From Prorocentrum cordatum (Eukaryota; Sar; Dinophyceae; Prorocentrales; Prorocentraceae), in assembly GCA_963575745.1 (NCBI GenBank), contig CAUYUJ010012525.1:1-64000 (forward strand): a stretch of DNA of 64,000 nt, in the 5' to 3' direction. Positions 49,862 to 59,099 of this stretch are shown here, piece after piece. The notes beneath the pieces are model-generated. The model was not told where the DNA came from. It made no database searches and worked only from the letters and a program-made list of their open reading frames with translations. The first letter of the stretch is position 1; each line of letters opens with the position of its first letter. The position numbers and the translations under genes are program-made.

Positions 49862-50051
49862 GGGAGCGGAAAAGAGGGGGGTGATGACTGGGCGGGGGGG
49901 ATATCATGGCGTGGGCCATTATATTTCCTCAGATTTCATGGCGCCTCTTCTGATCTCATGACGTTCCTGGCCCCCCCGCTGGGCCGCGCACATGCCGCCG
50001 GTCATGATTTGCACCCCCCCCTCTTGGACACCCCCCTCTTGGCCGCTCCCG
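49862..50051. mobile_element. Family F inverted-repeat element (F2)
   Basis: GGGAGCGGAAAAGAGGGGGG to CCCCCCTCTTGGCCGCTCCC, closely matching F1 at 34,507-34,697 (CATGGCGCCTCT, GGGCCGCGCACATGCCGCCG and TCATGATTTGCACCCC shared). No convincing duplicated target. Confidence 0.75.
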
Positions 50052-50255
50052 AAAGCCAGGTCTGGGCGCAACCAGGAGCGGTGTAGACATCCATGGTTCG
50101 CGTGCTTCTGGCCAGACTCGGGCGGGGCCAGCACGAGGGTAAATGCGTTCCAGAGCGCGCTCAGAGCGCGCCCAGAGCGCTCCGGAGCGCTCTCCGGCTC
50201 CCGTCCGTAGGCATTTTTGGTTCAAGCGCGGATGTTCGGGGGTGGGTAGAACCCC

Positions 50256-50511
50256 CACCCTGACACGTCGATTCGCGAGTTGTCCGTGTTCGGTTCTCGA
50301 GAGGGCGCCGCGGACGTCCTTTTCCAGGCTTGCGCCCGCCAGGTTTGGGCCCGAGGTCGTTTTCACTGAACCACGTTTTGCTCAAGGGGTCCCTGTCCAT
50401 CCCCGAAAGTTGGTCTCTGAGATCGCGCAGGTTTGGGCCCGAGGTCGTTGTCACTGAACCACGTTTTGCTAAAGGGGTCCCGGTCCATCCCCGAAAGTTG
50501 GTCTCTGTGGC
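50256..50511. repeat. Repeat upstream of the LPMO gene, also inside its intron
   Basis: An ~84-base unit occurs twice in tandem (50,343-50,427 and 50,428-50,511; TTTGGGCCCGAGGTCGTT to AAAGTTGGTCTCTG). With 50,256-50,342 it forms a block that is repeated, diverged, inside the LPMO intron (50,764-50,905): CCCTGACACGTCGAT, GTTCGGTTC-CGAGAGGGCG and the TTTTCACT-AAGG block are in the same order. Confidence 0.75.
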
Positions 50512-50552
50512 CGCGGCACCCCGCCCATCGCCACCCCGCTGCTGCGCCAGCG

Positions 50553-51788
50553 ATGCCTCGACGGCCGGGCACGGCCTCGGCCGCCGCGGCGCTCGCGGCG
50601 CTCCTCGCCCGCGCCGCGGGGCACGGGCAGATGACGACGCCCGCCGTGCGCCCCGACGCCGACGGCTTCGCGGAGAGCTTCGTGCAGAGGCGGCCGACCC
50701 ACACCCTGAGCGGGCCGGTGTTCGGGTACTCCAGGCCTCCCAGATTCGGGGGCGAGCAGACCTCCTACCCTGACACGTCGATGAAGGAATGGGCCGTTTT
50801 CGGTTCGCGAGAGGGCGTCGCGGCCGTCATTTTTGCGGGTCCAGGTCCGTCGGTTTCGGTCCCAGGCCGTTTTCACTAAGGGAGGTCTACTAAAGGGAGA
50901 TTTGTCCACCGCCGATAGAAGGGGTCGGAGTAGATGGGGTCGGAGGATTGCGCCGCATCGCCGATGCATCGGCGATGCGGCTCGATGTGGAGCCCGGTTT
51001 TCTTCCTGCGGACGTCGCCGATGCATTGCCGGTGCATCGCCGATGCATCGCCGATGCACTGCCGATCTATCGCCGATGCGGCGCGATCCTCGGATCCCAT
51101 CTACTCCGACCCCATCTAGGAGGCCTCTAGGTACGGCGCGGGCGCGTACCGCTGCCGCGAGCTGCCGCCTACTGGCGGGGCGCCAGAGACCACGCTCGTG
51201 GCGGGCCAGGCGTTCGACGTTGCCTGGAAGATGGAGGCCGGCCACCCAGGAGACTGCTACCTGTACGTGAGTTACGACTCGGACGTCGTCGACCCGATCA
51301 ATTGGTTCAAGATCGCAGTATTCCCGGGCTGCGGTGCCGCCGACGGCTTGGTCGTTCCCGACACCAGCACCAGCGCTGTGTTGCCCGCGGACTTGCCAGC
51401 CTGTGACCATTGCGTGCTGCGCTGGGAGTGGACTGCGCACCAGCAGGTGAGCAATATTGAATTCTATGTACAGTGCGCGGATATCGCCATCAGCAGCAGC
51501 GCTTCGCCCGTCAGGCCGTCGCCCATGGTCGCCATCTCTGGGGTCGAGCACCTCCCGTCCTCTGCCGAGGCGTACCGCCAAGTCTACCAGGGCCAGGGGC
51601 CCGAGGAACAGTACCTCGTGGGGCCCACGGTCGCCACATATACACCTTGTGACGTTGGGTCTGCAGGCTGCATCGGCGGAAACGGAAGCTCAAACTCCAT
51701 TTCGGCCGCGCCGACCAGAGGCGTGGATCCATTGGTGGGCGTTGGGGCCTTGACGCTCTTGGCCGCCTGGCCGCTGGGACGCCGATGA
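50553..51788 (+). CDS. Secreted lytic polysaccharide monooxygenase (LPMO), two exons
   Basis: Exon 1 is 50,553-50,725 and exon 2 is 51,131-51,788; joined they give 276 residues and a stop. Residues 1-23 form a signal peptide, leaving His24 (HGQMTTPAVRP) as the mature N-terminus, which is the first ligand of the copper-binding histidine brace. The second brace histidine is in WKMEAGHPGDCYLYVSYD. The conserved late motif is CVLRWEW then NIEFYVQCADIAI, with the axial aromatic residue and the CADI signature of the family. These enzymes oxidatively cleave chitin or cellulose outside the cell. The C-terminal VDPLVGVGALTLLAAWPLGR is hydrophobic and could direct membrane or GPI attachment. Length is normal for a single-domain AA10/AA15-like enzyme; the exact family was not settled. 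The intron is a transposable element (B4). Confidence 0.8.
50730..51129. mobile_element. Family B element (B4) acting as the LPMO intron
   Basis: The left CCAGGCCTCCCAGATTCGGG and right CCCATCTAGGAGGCCTCTAG are the family B arms. GGTAC is duplicated (50,725-50,729 and 51,130-51,134). The duplication supplies the donor GT (50,726-50,727) and the element's last A with the duplication's first G supplies AG (51,129-51,130), so the intron is 50,726-51,130 and splicing restores the original codons. Inside the left part is a copy of the repeat found upstream of the gene. Confidence 0.85.
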
Positions 51789-52309
51789 CCTTTCTTTCGG
51801 AGTTACTCCATATTCGGTGTATTCTGCGTTCGCCTTAGTGGAGCCAGCGGCATGGATGTTCCAGACGAGTCTGGGTTGATATCAAGGCTATCGCAAACCG
51901 AAGGAGGCACACATCCCCCCAACGTTCTGTGATCACCCGCCGAGGGTGGTCCTACAGCATGTGCGTATACACGCATGGTTCTATGTATAGTTGTCTTATG
52001 TGCACATTGATCATCACAAGTGTGAGTAAGGTGTATCCGTTCTGCCACCAGCGTGCGGGCCACAAGTTGCCCGATGAGCATGAGGTGGCTCAGCAGCAAC
52101 GACTGCCACTATCGCGATATCAGAGTAGCTTGTTCGACGAGATGTTCACTTGAACAAAAAGGAAGGCCGCGGCGCCCGAGGCATCCTCGAGAGCTGCCGG
52201 ACCTCAGAGATTCTCGCTGTATCCTCACCCGATGTGATTCTCCCCCTGGCTTCGTCTTAGTGGAGATGTCTTGGTTCGCCTGCTTCTTGCCAGACCTCTG
52301 GCGGATCGA
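51789..52309. other. LPMO 3' region and spacer
   Basis: Moderate G+C. The first 350 bases have no open frame of note, fitting a 3' untranslated region. 52,160-52,255 (GGCCGCGGCGCCCGAGGCAT) is repeated at 52,940-53,010 inside a small inverted-repeat element. Confidence 0.45.
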
Positions 52310-52691
52310 TGTTGCTCTGCCTTCCTGCCCACTGCTGGGAGGGCCCCCGAGCGACCGCGGCTGCGCGCAGGAGGCCTCCCGCCAGGCCCGGAGGGAGAGG
52401 CCCCAGGCCGTGTCGGAGGAGGCCGCCGCGCTCGCGAGGCGGAAGCTGGCCGTGATGAACCACTCGCAGCTGCAGGCGTGCAGGGGGGTCTTCTCTCAGG
52501 AGGGAAAAAACCACAGACACAATCAATCGACGATCCCCAGGAAAATATGGGAAAATATGGGAAGTGGGGGGAAGACAGAAACCCAGAAAATATGTGAACA
52601 TATGGGGAATCTTTTTATTTTTGTGTAGTTATTTGTGTGTCCTTGGGCCCCTTCAAGGGGGGTCTTCTCCGAGGCGCGGATTTGTACATAA
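52310..52691 (+). CDS. Candidate C-terminal gene segment interrupted by element A8
   Basis: Left of A8 the frame reads GGPPSDRGCAQEASRQARRE, RPQAVSEEAAALARRKLAVM and NHSQLQACRGVFS. Right of A8 the duplicated bases encode GVFS again and continue EARICT before TAA at 52,689-52,691. Taking out A8 with one 14-base duplication gives one continuous C-terminus. The part left of the element has a strong helical, protein-like composition. Function unknown; the upstream boundary is uncertain. Confidence 0.45.
52496..52655. mobile_element. Family A element (A8)
   Basis: TCAGGAGGGAAAAAACCACA to GGGCCCCTTCA, with the 14-base duplication AGGGGGGTCTTCTC on both sides (52,482-52,495 and 52,656-52,669). Confidence 0.9.
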
Positions 52692-52727
52692 CCACCGCTT
52701 CGAGGATCGATCTTCGCAGACCTCGTC

Positions 52728-52825
52728 GGGCGGTGGATGTGGATACAGTCTGGCCCCCCGGGGCCTAGATATATCCATACCCACCGCCCATTCTGTCCTC
52801 AGGACGTCAGCTCCCAGGCGGTGGA
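52728..52825. repeat. Inverted repeat GGGCGGTGG..CCACCGCCC
   Basis: GGGCGGTGGATGTGGATA (52,728-52,745) pairs with TATCCATACCCACCGCCC around a 28-base loop. A third arm, GGCGGTGGATATGGGT, follows near 52,815. Confidence 0.65.
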
Positions 52826-52865
52826 TATGGGTGAATCCCCGCCTCGCGTATTCCTTCTCGGACGG

Positions 52866-53030
52866 GGCTAGGACGAGGATAAGTCCGTTCCAGAGCGAGA
52901 TCGATCCGCAACGCTCTCATAGCGTTCCGCAACGCTTTGAGGAGGCCGCGGCGCCCGAGACATCCTCCATCGCCGCCAGATCTCAAAGATTCTCGATTTA
53001 TCCTCACCCGATTTTATCTTCGTCCTGGCC
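52866..53030. mobile_element. Small inverted-repeat element
   Basis: GGGCTAGGACGAGGATAA at the left is inverted at the right as TTATCTTCGTCCTGGCC. Its right half repeats 52,160-52,245. No duplication identified. Confidence 0.5.
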
Positions 53031-53480
53031 TCGTCTTATCTTCCTTCCTTGGATCACCGCGGGGGGTGTTACGGTAGGATCGCGCCACGTTGCCGCCGCG
53101 GAGGTCCTTGTGCGGACGTTCGAGGTTGAGCGCGGCCAGTGGCCCAAGACCGGCCGATAGCGAAGGATCTGCCTCGCCGGAGAGCCGTGAGCGTTGAGGG
53201 TTGAACGATGCACGGAGTGTCAGAGACCAACGCCGACGGGTCTGACATCACTGATAATGTGGGCTACATGTGCCCTGAGTGGTTTAGGGGGTCCATAACT
53301 CCGCTAAGTGGGCGGGGGCCACTCGGCCCGGACATTCAGCCCCCCGCATGTATGGAATCACCAACCGACATGCAAGCTATGTTAGGGCAGAAAGTAGCCT
53401 TCGTATCAACTTATAACCCCCCTACCCACTTAGCAATCACCGCGATTACCCAAGCTGTTTTCGTCCCTCTCTCGTTTCAG

Positions 53481-53552
53481 AGAGGAGCCGGTGCCGGTAC
53501 CGCTACGCTTCGCCTCGTCGCCACGACTAGCTGGGTTCGCCTCGACATCCAG
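53481..53552 (+). CDS. Candidate internal exon
   Basis: A strong pyrimidine tract and CAG (CGTCCCTCTCTCGTTTCAG) precede 24 codons reading RGAGAGTATLRLVATTSWVR and LDIQ, followed by CAG/GTCAGA as donor. Phase 0 at both ends. The DNA from 53,060 to 53,480 is plainer and intron-like. No product can be named. Confidence 0.4.
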
Positions 53553-54502
53553 GTCAGAACGCAGACTAGGAGAGGTCTGGGGAGCAGCGGTATCGCTGCC
53601 TTCGTCCCCCCAACTAGTTTCCTGCTCTCCTCCGTATCCTGCTCCTCCTCGTCCCGTTCCTTCTGCCCCCCGCCACTTCTGGTTTCCAATGCGCCTCCCC
53701 CTCCTGCCTCCTCGTACTCCTCCGCACTGGCACGGACCCTCCTCGTCCTCCCTCTTTGCGTCGGGGGGGGAGGGGCCCTCGTGGGCGCGGCCGGGTGCAG
53801 CTGGAGAACTGTGTCCAGAGTGGGTTCTATCACTTCTCGGCTCTCGAGCGGGCCTCGGCTCCGCTCACGAGCGGGCTCTGCCGATTCATTTTCTAGACGT
53901 CGCATGGGCTTTCAGTAGCAGCGCCTGGATCCGGCCCCTTGGGTATTCTCGATGCCCCGTGCACGCACTTCCCTCTTCCTTTGTTCGTCTCTCTCTCTCT
54001 CTCTCTCTGTCTCCCTCTCTCGTTCTCTCTCTCGTTCTCTCTCTCTCTCTCTTTCTCTTTCTGGTTATCTCTCTCTCTCTCTTTTTTTTTTGTTTTCTCT
54101 CTCTCTCTCTCTCTTTTTCGCTCCCCCTTTCCACTCATCTCTCCCGCGCCTCGTGGCAGACAGCACTAGTGGTATGGAGGGCTCGCCGCGGCGGCGGGGC
54201 TAAATCCGGGTGGCAGCAGCGAAACGAGAGGCGGGAGGAGAACGGGAGGAGCGGGAAGCGCAGGGAGCGAGGGGAACGGGAGGAGCGGGAGCGGGCCTGC
54301 GACGGGCAGGCAGGGCGGAAGCGAAGGGGGGGGGGGCGGGAGGATTGGGCGGCAAGGGGGAGCGGGGGGCATCGGCGGGGGGAGGGGGGGGACGCGGGAT
54401 CGACACGCGACGGAGACGCCCGGGCGGAGGTCCAGAGGGAGGCCTCCCCCGGGGGGCGAGGTGAAGGGGGGCAGCGTCAGCCAATTCTTCCTTCGCCCAG
54501 AA

Positions 54503-54554
<52 letters not shown>

Positions 54555-54620
54555 CACACGAGCGCCACCACCCTTCGCTTCCAGGGAGACAGGGAGGGGG
54601 GATCGGGAGTCAGGGACGGC
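53553..54620. repeat. Low-complexity region with CT, CGCA and CA tracts
   Basis: CTCTCT-type dinucleotide sequence spans 53,985-54,125. G-rich frames fill 54,190-54,480. (CGCA)n then (CA)n occupies 54,502-54,560. No gene accepted. Confidence 0.7.
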
Positions 54621-54622
54621 TC

Positions 54623-54830
54623 AGTGGGGATGCGTCAACCCCCCATCGCCGATTCATCGCCGACTGGGGGCCTGATAGACCAACCCTCCCAGGAATGTGA
54701 GGCTTGGCTCTCGAGGGCTTATCGCCGAATGATCAGCGATGCTAGACCAAACCCTCCCAGGAATGTGAGGTTTGGCTCTCGAGGGCTTATCGCCGAATGA
54801 CCAGCGATGCGTCGCCGATTCCAGGCTCGA
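54623..54830. mobile_element. Family G inverted-repeat element (G3) with internal duplication
   Basis: GGGGATGCGTCAACCCCCCA at the left and TTCCAGGCTCGATGCCC at the right are family G ends. Inside, a 67-base unit (AGACCAAACCCTCCCAGGAA onward to GATGC) is tandemly duplicated with 95% identity. Confidence 0.6.
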
Positions 54831-54834
54831 TGCC

Positions 54835-54957
54835 CAAGGAGGAGGGATGAGGAGGGGGAGGAGGAGGACGAGGAGGAGGAGGAGATAGGAGGAGGAGGAA
54901 GAGGAGGAGGACGAGGAGGGCGAGGAGGAGGGAGGAGAAGGAGGAGGAGGAGGAGGA
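54835..54957. repeat. (GGA)n microsatellite
   Basis: GGA with GAC and ATA interruptions. Confidence 0.85.
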
Positions 54958-55077
54958 CCCACCCCCTGAGTCGGTCTCCCGCCCCCATAAACTCGGCCCT
55001 CCAGCGGCGGTTCGCGACGATCCCCGGGCACCCCCCCAGGAACGCTCTCGGCGAGGCGCAGCTGCTGGAGAGCACCT

Positions 55078-55332
55078 CGAGGCTGGAAGGCCGCCGCAAA
55101 CGCCCCCGAACCTTCAGAGTCTCACTATCGATCTCACTATCGATCTCACTTGTTGGGACACCACGGGACACCTCGGGACACATCGGGGCACCACATCGAT
55201 CTCAAAATCGATCTCACTATCGATCTCACTCAACGGGACACCACGGGACACCACGGGACACCTTGGGACACCACATCGATCTCACTATCGATCTCATTAT
55301 CGAGGCTGGAAAGCCGCCGAAAACGCCCGCGA
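55078..55332. repeat. ATCTCACTATCG / GGGACACCAC array bounded by direct repeats
   Basis: CGAGGCTGGAAGGCCGCCGC plus AAACGCCC (55,078-55,107) recurs at 55,301-55,331. Between them are two copies of a compound unit, CTCACTATCGATCTCACT with four GGGACACC words. A young local duplication. Confidence 0.75.
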
Positions 55333-55891
55333 ATCATCAGGGGTAACTCGGGTCAGGGCTAACTCGGGTTCGCTTTTCGGGAACCCGAACCCGACTTTTA
55401 CCCCAGACCCGAGTTGCCCCGGATAACTCGGGCGTCCAGAGCCCCGAATCATCAGGGGTAGCTCGGGTCAGGGCTAACTCGGGTTCGTCTTTCGGGAGTC
55501 CGAACCCGACTTTTACCCCGGACCCGAGTTGCCCCGGACAAATCGGGCGTCCAGGGCCCCGAATCATCAGGGGTGACTCGGGTCAGGGCAAACTCGGGTT
55601 CGTTTTTCGGGAATCCGAACCCGACTTACCCCGGACCCGAGGTACCCCGGGTAACTCGGGCGTCCATGGAGCCCCGAATCATCAGGGGTAACTCGGGTCA
55701 GGGTTAACTCGGGTTCGTTTTTCGGGAACCCGAACCCGAGTTATCCCGGACCCGAGTTACCCCGGATAACTCGGGCGTCCAGAGCCCCGAATCATCAGGG
55801 GTAACTCGGGTCAGGGCTAACTCGGGTTCGTTTTTCGGGAACCCAAACCCGAGTTACCCCGGACCCGAGTTACCCCGGATAATTCGGGCGC
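55333..55891. mobile_element. S1 mobile satellite, five units (S1c)
   Basis: Five tandem S1 units, more diverged than in S1b (for example CCCGACTTTTACCCC in place of CCCGAGTTACCCC). The left end begins inside a unit at CGAATCATC; no flanking duplication was recognised. Confidence 0.85.
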
Positions 55892-55975
55892 CCAAAACCT
55901 CGAACCCGGATCGCCCCCCCCCCGTCGTTCCCCCTTAGCCGTTCCCTCCCGGGCTTCCCCCAGGGTCGGGGGGGT

Positions 55976-56433
55976 CTAGAGGCCTCCCAGGCGGGGCTCG
56001 AGATGGGGTCGGAGGGTCGCACCGCATCGCCGATGCATCGGCAGTGCGCTTTGATGTGGGACCCGATTTCTCCCTCGGCGACGGCGACGACGCATCGCCG
56101 ATGCATCGCCGATGCATCGGCGATGGATCGGCGATGTGTGTATCGTCGATGCGGCGCGATCCACCGATGGGAGGAGGAGGAGGAGGAGGAGGAGGAGGAG
56201 GAGGAGGAGGAGGAGAAACAAATGAGGAGGAACAAGAGGAGGAGGAGGAGGAGGAGAGGAGGAGGAGGGAGGAGGGAAGAGGAGGAGGTGGAGGAGGAGG
56301 AGGACGAGGAAAAGGGGGAGGAAGAGGAGGAGGGGGGAAGAGGAGGAAGGAGGGGAGGAGGAGGAGGAGGAGGAGGAGGAGGAGGAGGAGGAGGAGGAGG
56401 AGGAGGAGGGGGACTCCACCTAGGAGGCCTCTG
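55976..56433. mobile_element. Family B element (B5) with GGA expansion
   Basis: TCTAGAGGCCTCCCAGGCGG at the left and CACCTAGGAGGCCTCTGA at the right are family B arms. CGATGCATCG words and the GCTTTGATGTGGGACCCGATT landmark are present. About 240 bases of GGA (56,168-56,409) have grown just inside the right arm, the same position as the CTC run in B1. Protein-like sequence follows (GRQELLRSRVDGVRLSQEVA at about 56,490-56,550). Confidence 0.8.
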
Positions 56434-56974
56434 AGAGGGGCGGAGCGGGCAGCGGCGAGGGGCAGAGCGCCTGCGCCCCCCCACGGCCGCCAGGAGCTGC
56501 TGCGCTCGCGCGTCGACGGCGTGCGCCTGTCCCAGGAGGTCGCCCCCGGTGCCTTCCTCCTCCCTGTTAAAAATCCCCGGTCTTCACTAATTCTGGGGAA
56601 GAGTACGAAATGACGACGAGACGACGAGCGACGAACCACGAGTTCAGAACGTTCAGAACGACGAGCGACGAACCACGAGCCCCCGTGCCTTCCTCCTCCC
56701 CCCCCCTCCTTCGAGGACCTTGTAGCCTACGCCATCCGTTTTTGAGTTGGGCCCTGGGCCCCGAGCCTCAGAGGCCCGTTTCTTGTGGGAAATTCGTGGT
56801 AGCCTCGATCCTGGGGTCGATCAGTGACAAATTGGGGCTCCCCCTCGTCTGGGGGGGGCTTAGTTAAATCGCATTGCCTGCGCACGATAGGTCGCACGTG
56901 GCTGCATGTTGCCCGCGCTCACAGCTATGTGGTCTTAGGTAAGACATTCGGCCCGATATCGCTTCACCACCACC
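56434..56974. other. Unassigned, with a possible exon at its left
   Basis: One phase reads RAPAPPHGRQELLRSRVDGV and RLSQEVAPGAFLLPV at about 56,465-56,565 right after B5, but no boundaries were fixed. GACGAGCGACGAACCACGAG is repeated at 56,617-56,680. The rest is unremarkable. Confidence 0.35.
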
Positions 56975-57287
56975 ACCCCCTCCTCCTCCTCCTCCTCCTC
57001 CTCCTCCCCCTCCTACCCTCCTCCTCCTCTCCTCCTCCTCCTCCTCCTTCCTCCTCCTCCCTCCCTCCTCTCCTCTCCTTTCCCCCTACTCCTCTTCCTC
57101 TCCTTTGTCCTCGTCCTCCTCCTCCTCTTCCCCCTCCTCCTCCTCCTCCTCCCTCCTCTCCTCCTCTTTGTTCCTCCTCATTTGTCCTCCTCCTCCTCCT
57201 CTCCTCCTCGTGCTCCTCCTCCTCCTCCTCCTCCTCCTCCTTCTCCTCCTCCTCCTCCTCCTCCGCCTCCGCCTCCGCCTCCTCCTC
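56975..57287. repeat. (CTC)n microsatellite
   Basis: About 310 bases of CTC with TTC, CCC and TTTG interruptions. Confidence 0.9.
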
Positions 57288-57522
57288 CCCATCCGACGTC
57301 CTGGGAACCCGACGCCGTCGTCCTCGTGAGCGATGCGGGCGGCCTCCAGGGCCAGGAGCCACCCGCGCTCGCTCGCCCTCCTGTGGACATGCCCGAGCGC
57401 GCCGATGCTGCTCTCCGCCTGCCGGACCTGACCTGCGCCGAGGAGACCAGGGGACTCCTCGGGCGAGGAAGGGCTCATTTCGACGTCTCCGATTCGAGTT
57501 GATTCGATTTAGATGGCTTCCG

Positions 57523-57625
57523 AGGGGGTAGGGGGAGGGGTAAACCCCTCCCCGAAGGGGAAGAAGGGGGTTGCGAACAGAGAGGACGATCTAAACCACT
57601 CACGCCCTGAAGGGCTGGTGGGATT
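57523..57625. repeat. Dispersed repeat, related to 47,440-47,580
   Basis: Carries GGGGTAAACCCCTCCCCGAA, GGGGAAGAAGGGGGTTGCGA and CACTCACGCCCTGAAGGGCT in the order seen at 47,440-47,580. Confidence 0.5.
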
Positions 57626-57642
57626 CCGACTCGGGACCAGAC

Positions 57643-58891
57643 TTACCCGTGGAGGCACACTGGCCTGCAGACTTCCGCCGATCCGACCTCTCCCGACTCG
57701 GCCGCCGATTCCCGCCGATTCGATTCCTTCCGACCGCCGATCCGGCTCACGGGGCTCGCCTGGCGAGGCTCCGGCTTCACGTCCGAGGGCAGCGCGGAGG
57801 CGCCGCAGGCCTGCCCGCGGCAGCGAGGGGCGCCTGGCCACGGAGGGAGGCCAGCTCGTCGGAGCGACGTGGCCCTTGCCTCCCCAGTCGAAGGGCGCGG
57901 CCCCGCGCGTGGGCGATCTGGTTCGAGACGGCCGTCGGGAAGTGCACGGCCTACATTTCGGTCGGGCGTGTCCTCCCACAGGCGGATCATCCAAGGCAGA
58001 CGAAACATGATCAAACAAATAGTCAAACATTGCCAAAACATGGGGAACTCGTCAACCAACTATTCCTTGAACTATTTTTAAATTTTCCTCCTGTAGAGGG
58101 ACATGCCCAACCTAAGCCTGCATGAGGTGCTTGGCGTGTTCGCACGCGCGGCGCAGCCCGTGGAGGAGCTTCCAGCCGCGGAGGGCGCCGCACACCTCCA
58201 CCGGGAGAGTGTCGCACGCCCTCGCGGGGTAGACGCCCAGCTCCTGAGCTCCTCCGACCGTCGGATCCAGGCCAACATCCCCTTCTGGGCCACCTTGTCG
58301 TCGTCCCGCCGAGGCCCCTCGATGACGTGGAGCATGCGCTCGTTGCCGGGGTGCTGTTGCTCCTGCCCTGCCTGGAAGGGCCTGTGCGCAGGCTTCGGCG
58401 GTCAGGGGCTTGGCGTCGCCGGCGCCCGCTGCGAAGTCCGAGCAGGTTGCCCAACAGCGCGAATCAGGCCGGTGTGCCCGCAGGCGCCCCGGTTGGCGAA
58501 CAGTCCCACGACGCTCGGCACCATCCCCACGGGCAGCCCTGCCTGCGCCAGGCGTGGCACGCCCTGCATCCGCAGGCCAAGCATCGGCGGCGGGAGCGCG
58601 GGGAGCTCCAGCCGCCTTGGCGGACGTGTCCCTGAGCTCCCATTCCCATCGCTCCGCGCTCCCAACTTCGGTACCCCGATCCTCCATGCTGATTGCAGTA
58701 AAGGCCAGTTGCCGAGCGCAGCAGTAGAGCTGCCCCGGGACAAAGTGCGCCTCCTCGTCGAAGCCCGCGGCCACGTCTTGCATGGCGGCCGCGTCGCCAG
58801 AGCCGTTGATGCAGGCGTCGAGGTAGACTTCTACCCTAGCCTCGCCAGCATCCTCGTCGATGGGGGCGCCAGACTCGGAGAACCCTTCCGG
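57643..58891 (-). CDS. Unidentified minus-strand gene, frame-disturbed, with element intron
   Basis: From an acceptor near 58,892 the minus strand reads PEGFSESGAPIDEDAGEARV, EVYLDACINGSGDAAAMQDV, AAGFDEEAHFVPGQLYCCAR, QLAFTAISMEDRGTEVGSAE and RWEWELRD. After a phase change it reads LPALPPPMLGLRMQGVPRLA, QAGLPVGMVPSVVGLFANRG and ACGHTGLIRAVGQ. Later it reads FQAGQEQQHPGNERMLHVIE, GPRRDDDKVAQKGMLAWIRR and SEEL, then GVYPARACDTLPVEVCGALR and HAKHLMQ. Across a GC-AG intron (57,951-58,117) it continues AVHFPTAVSNQIAHARGRAL. One phase ends KESNRRESAAESGEVGSAEV, CRPVCLHG and TAA. The protein-like quality is high, but at least three single-base phase changes mean a young pseudogene or assembly indels. 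The family is not recognised. Confidence 0.5.
57957..58115. mobile_element. Family E element (E5) acting as a GC-AG intron
   Basis: TTCGGTCGGGCGTGTCCTCC to AGAGGGACATGCCCAACCTAA are family E ends. The 8-base duplication is GCCTACAT (57,949-57,956) and GCCTGCAT (58,116-58,123), one mismatch. On the minus strand the duplication reads ATGCAGGC: cutting after ATGCAG gives a GC donor, and the second copy ATGTAG supplies the AG acceptor, so both sites come from the target. The 167-base intron is not a multiple of three. Confidence 0.85.
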
Positions 58892-59099
58892 CTAGGGTTC
58901 TCGAGCGACTCGACTGGGGAGGGGTGCGCTCCGCTGGCCCCGAACGGACCCCCGCTGCCCGGGCGCCCCCGCGGCGGCCTAGGCGAGCTGCTGCGGCCCC
59001 AGCGCTTCCAATGCTCCGAGTCGCGCATCTGAGGCGGCACCTCAGAGTCGCGCATCTGGGGCGGCACCCTCAGAGTGCCACTGGACCAGCTGGTTGCCC

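Noticed and set aside
55337-55567. Minus-strand frame across the S1c units
   Set aside because: Produced by the satellite unit; no independent coding evidence.
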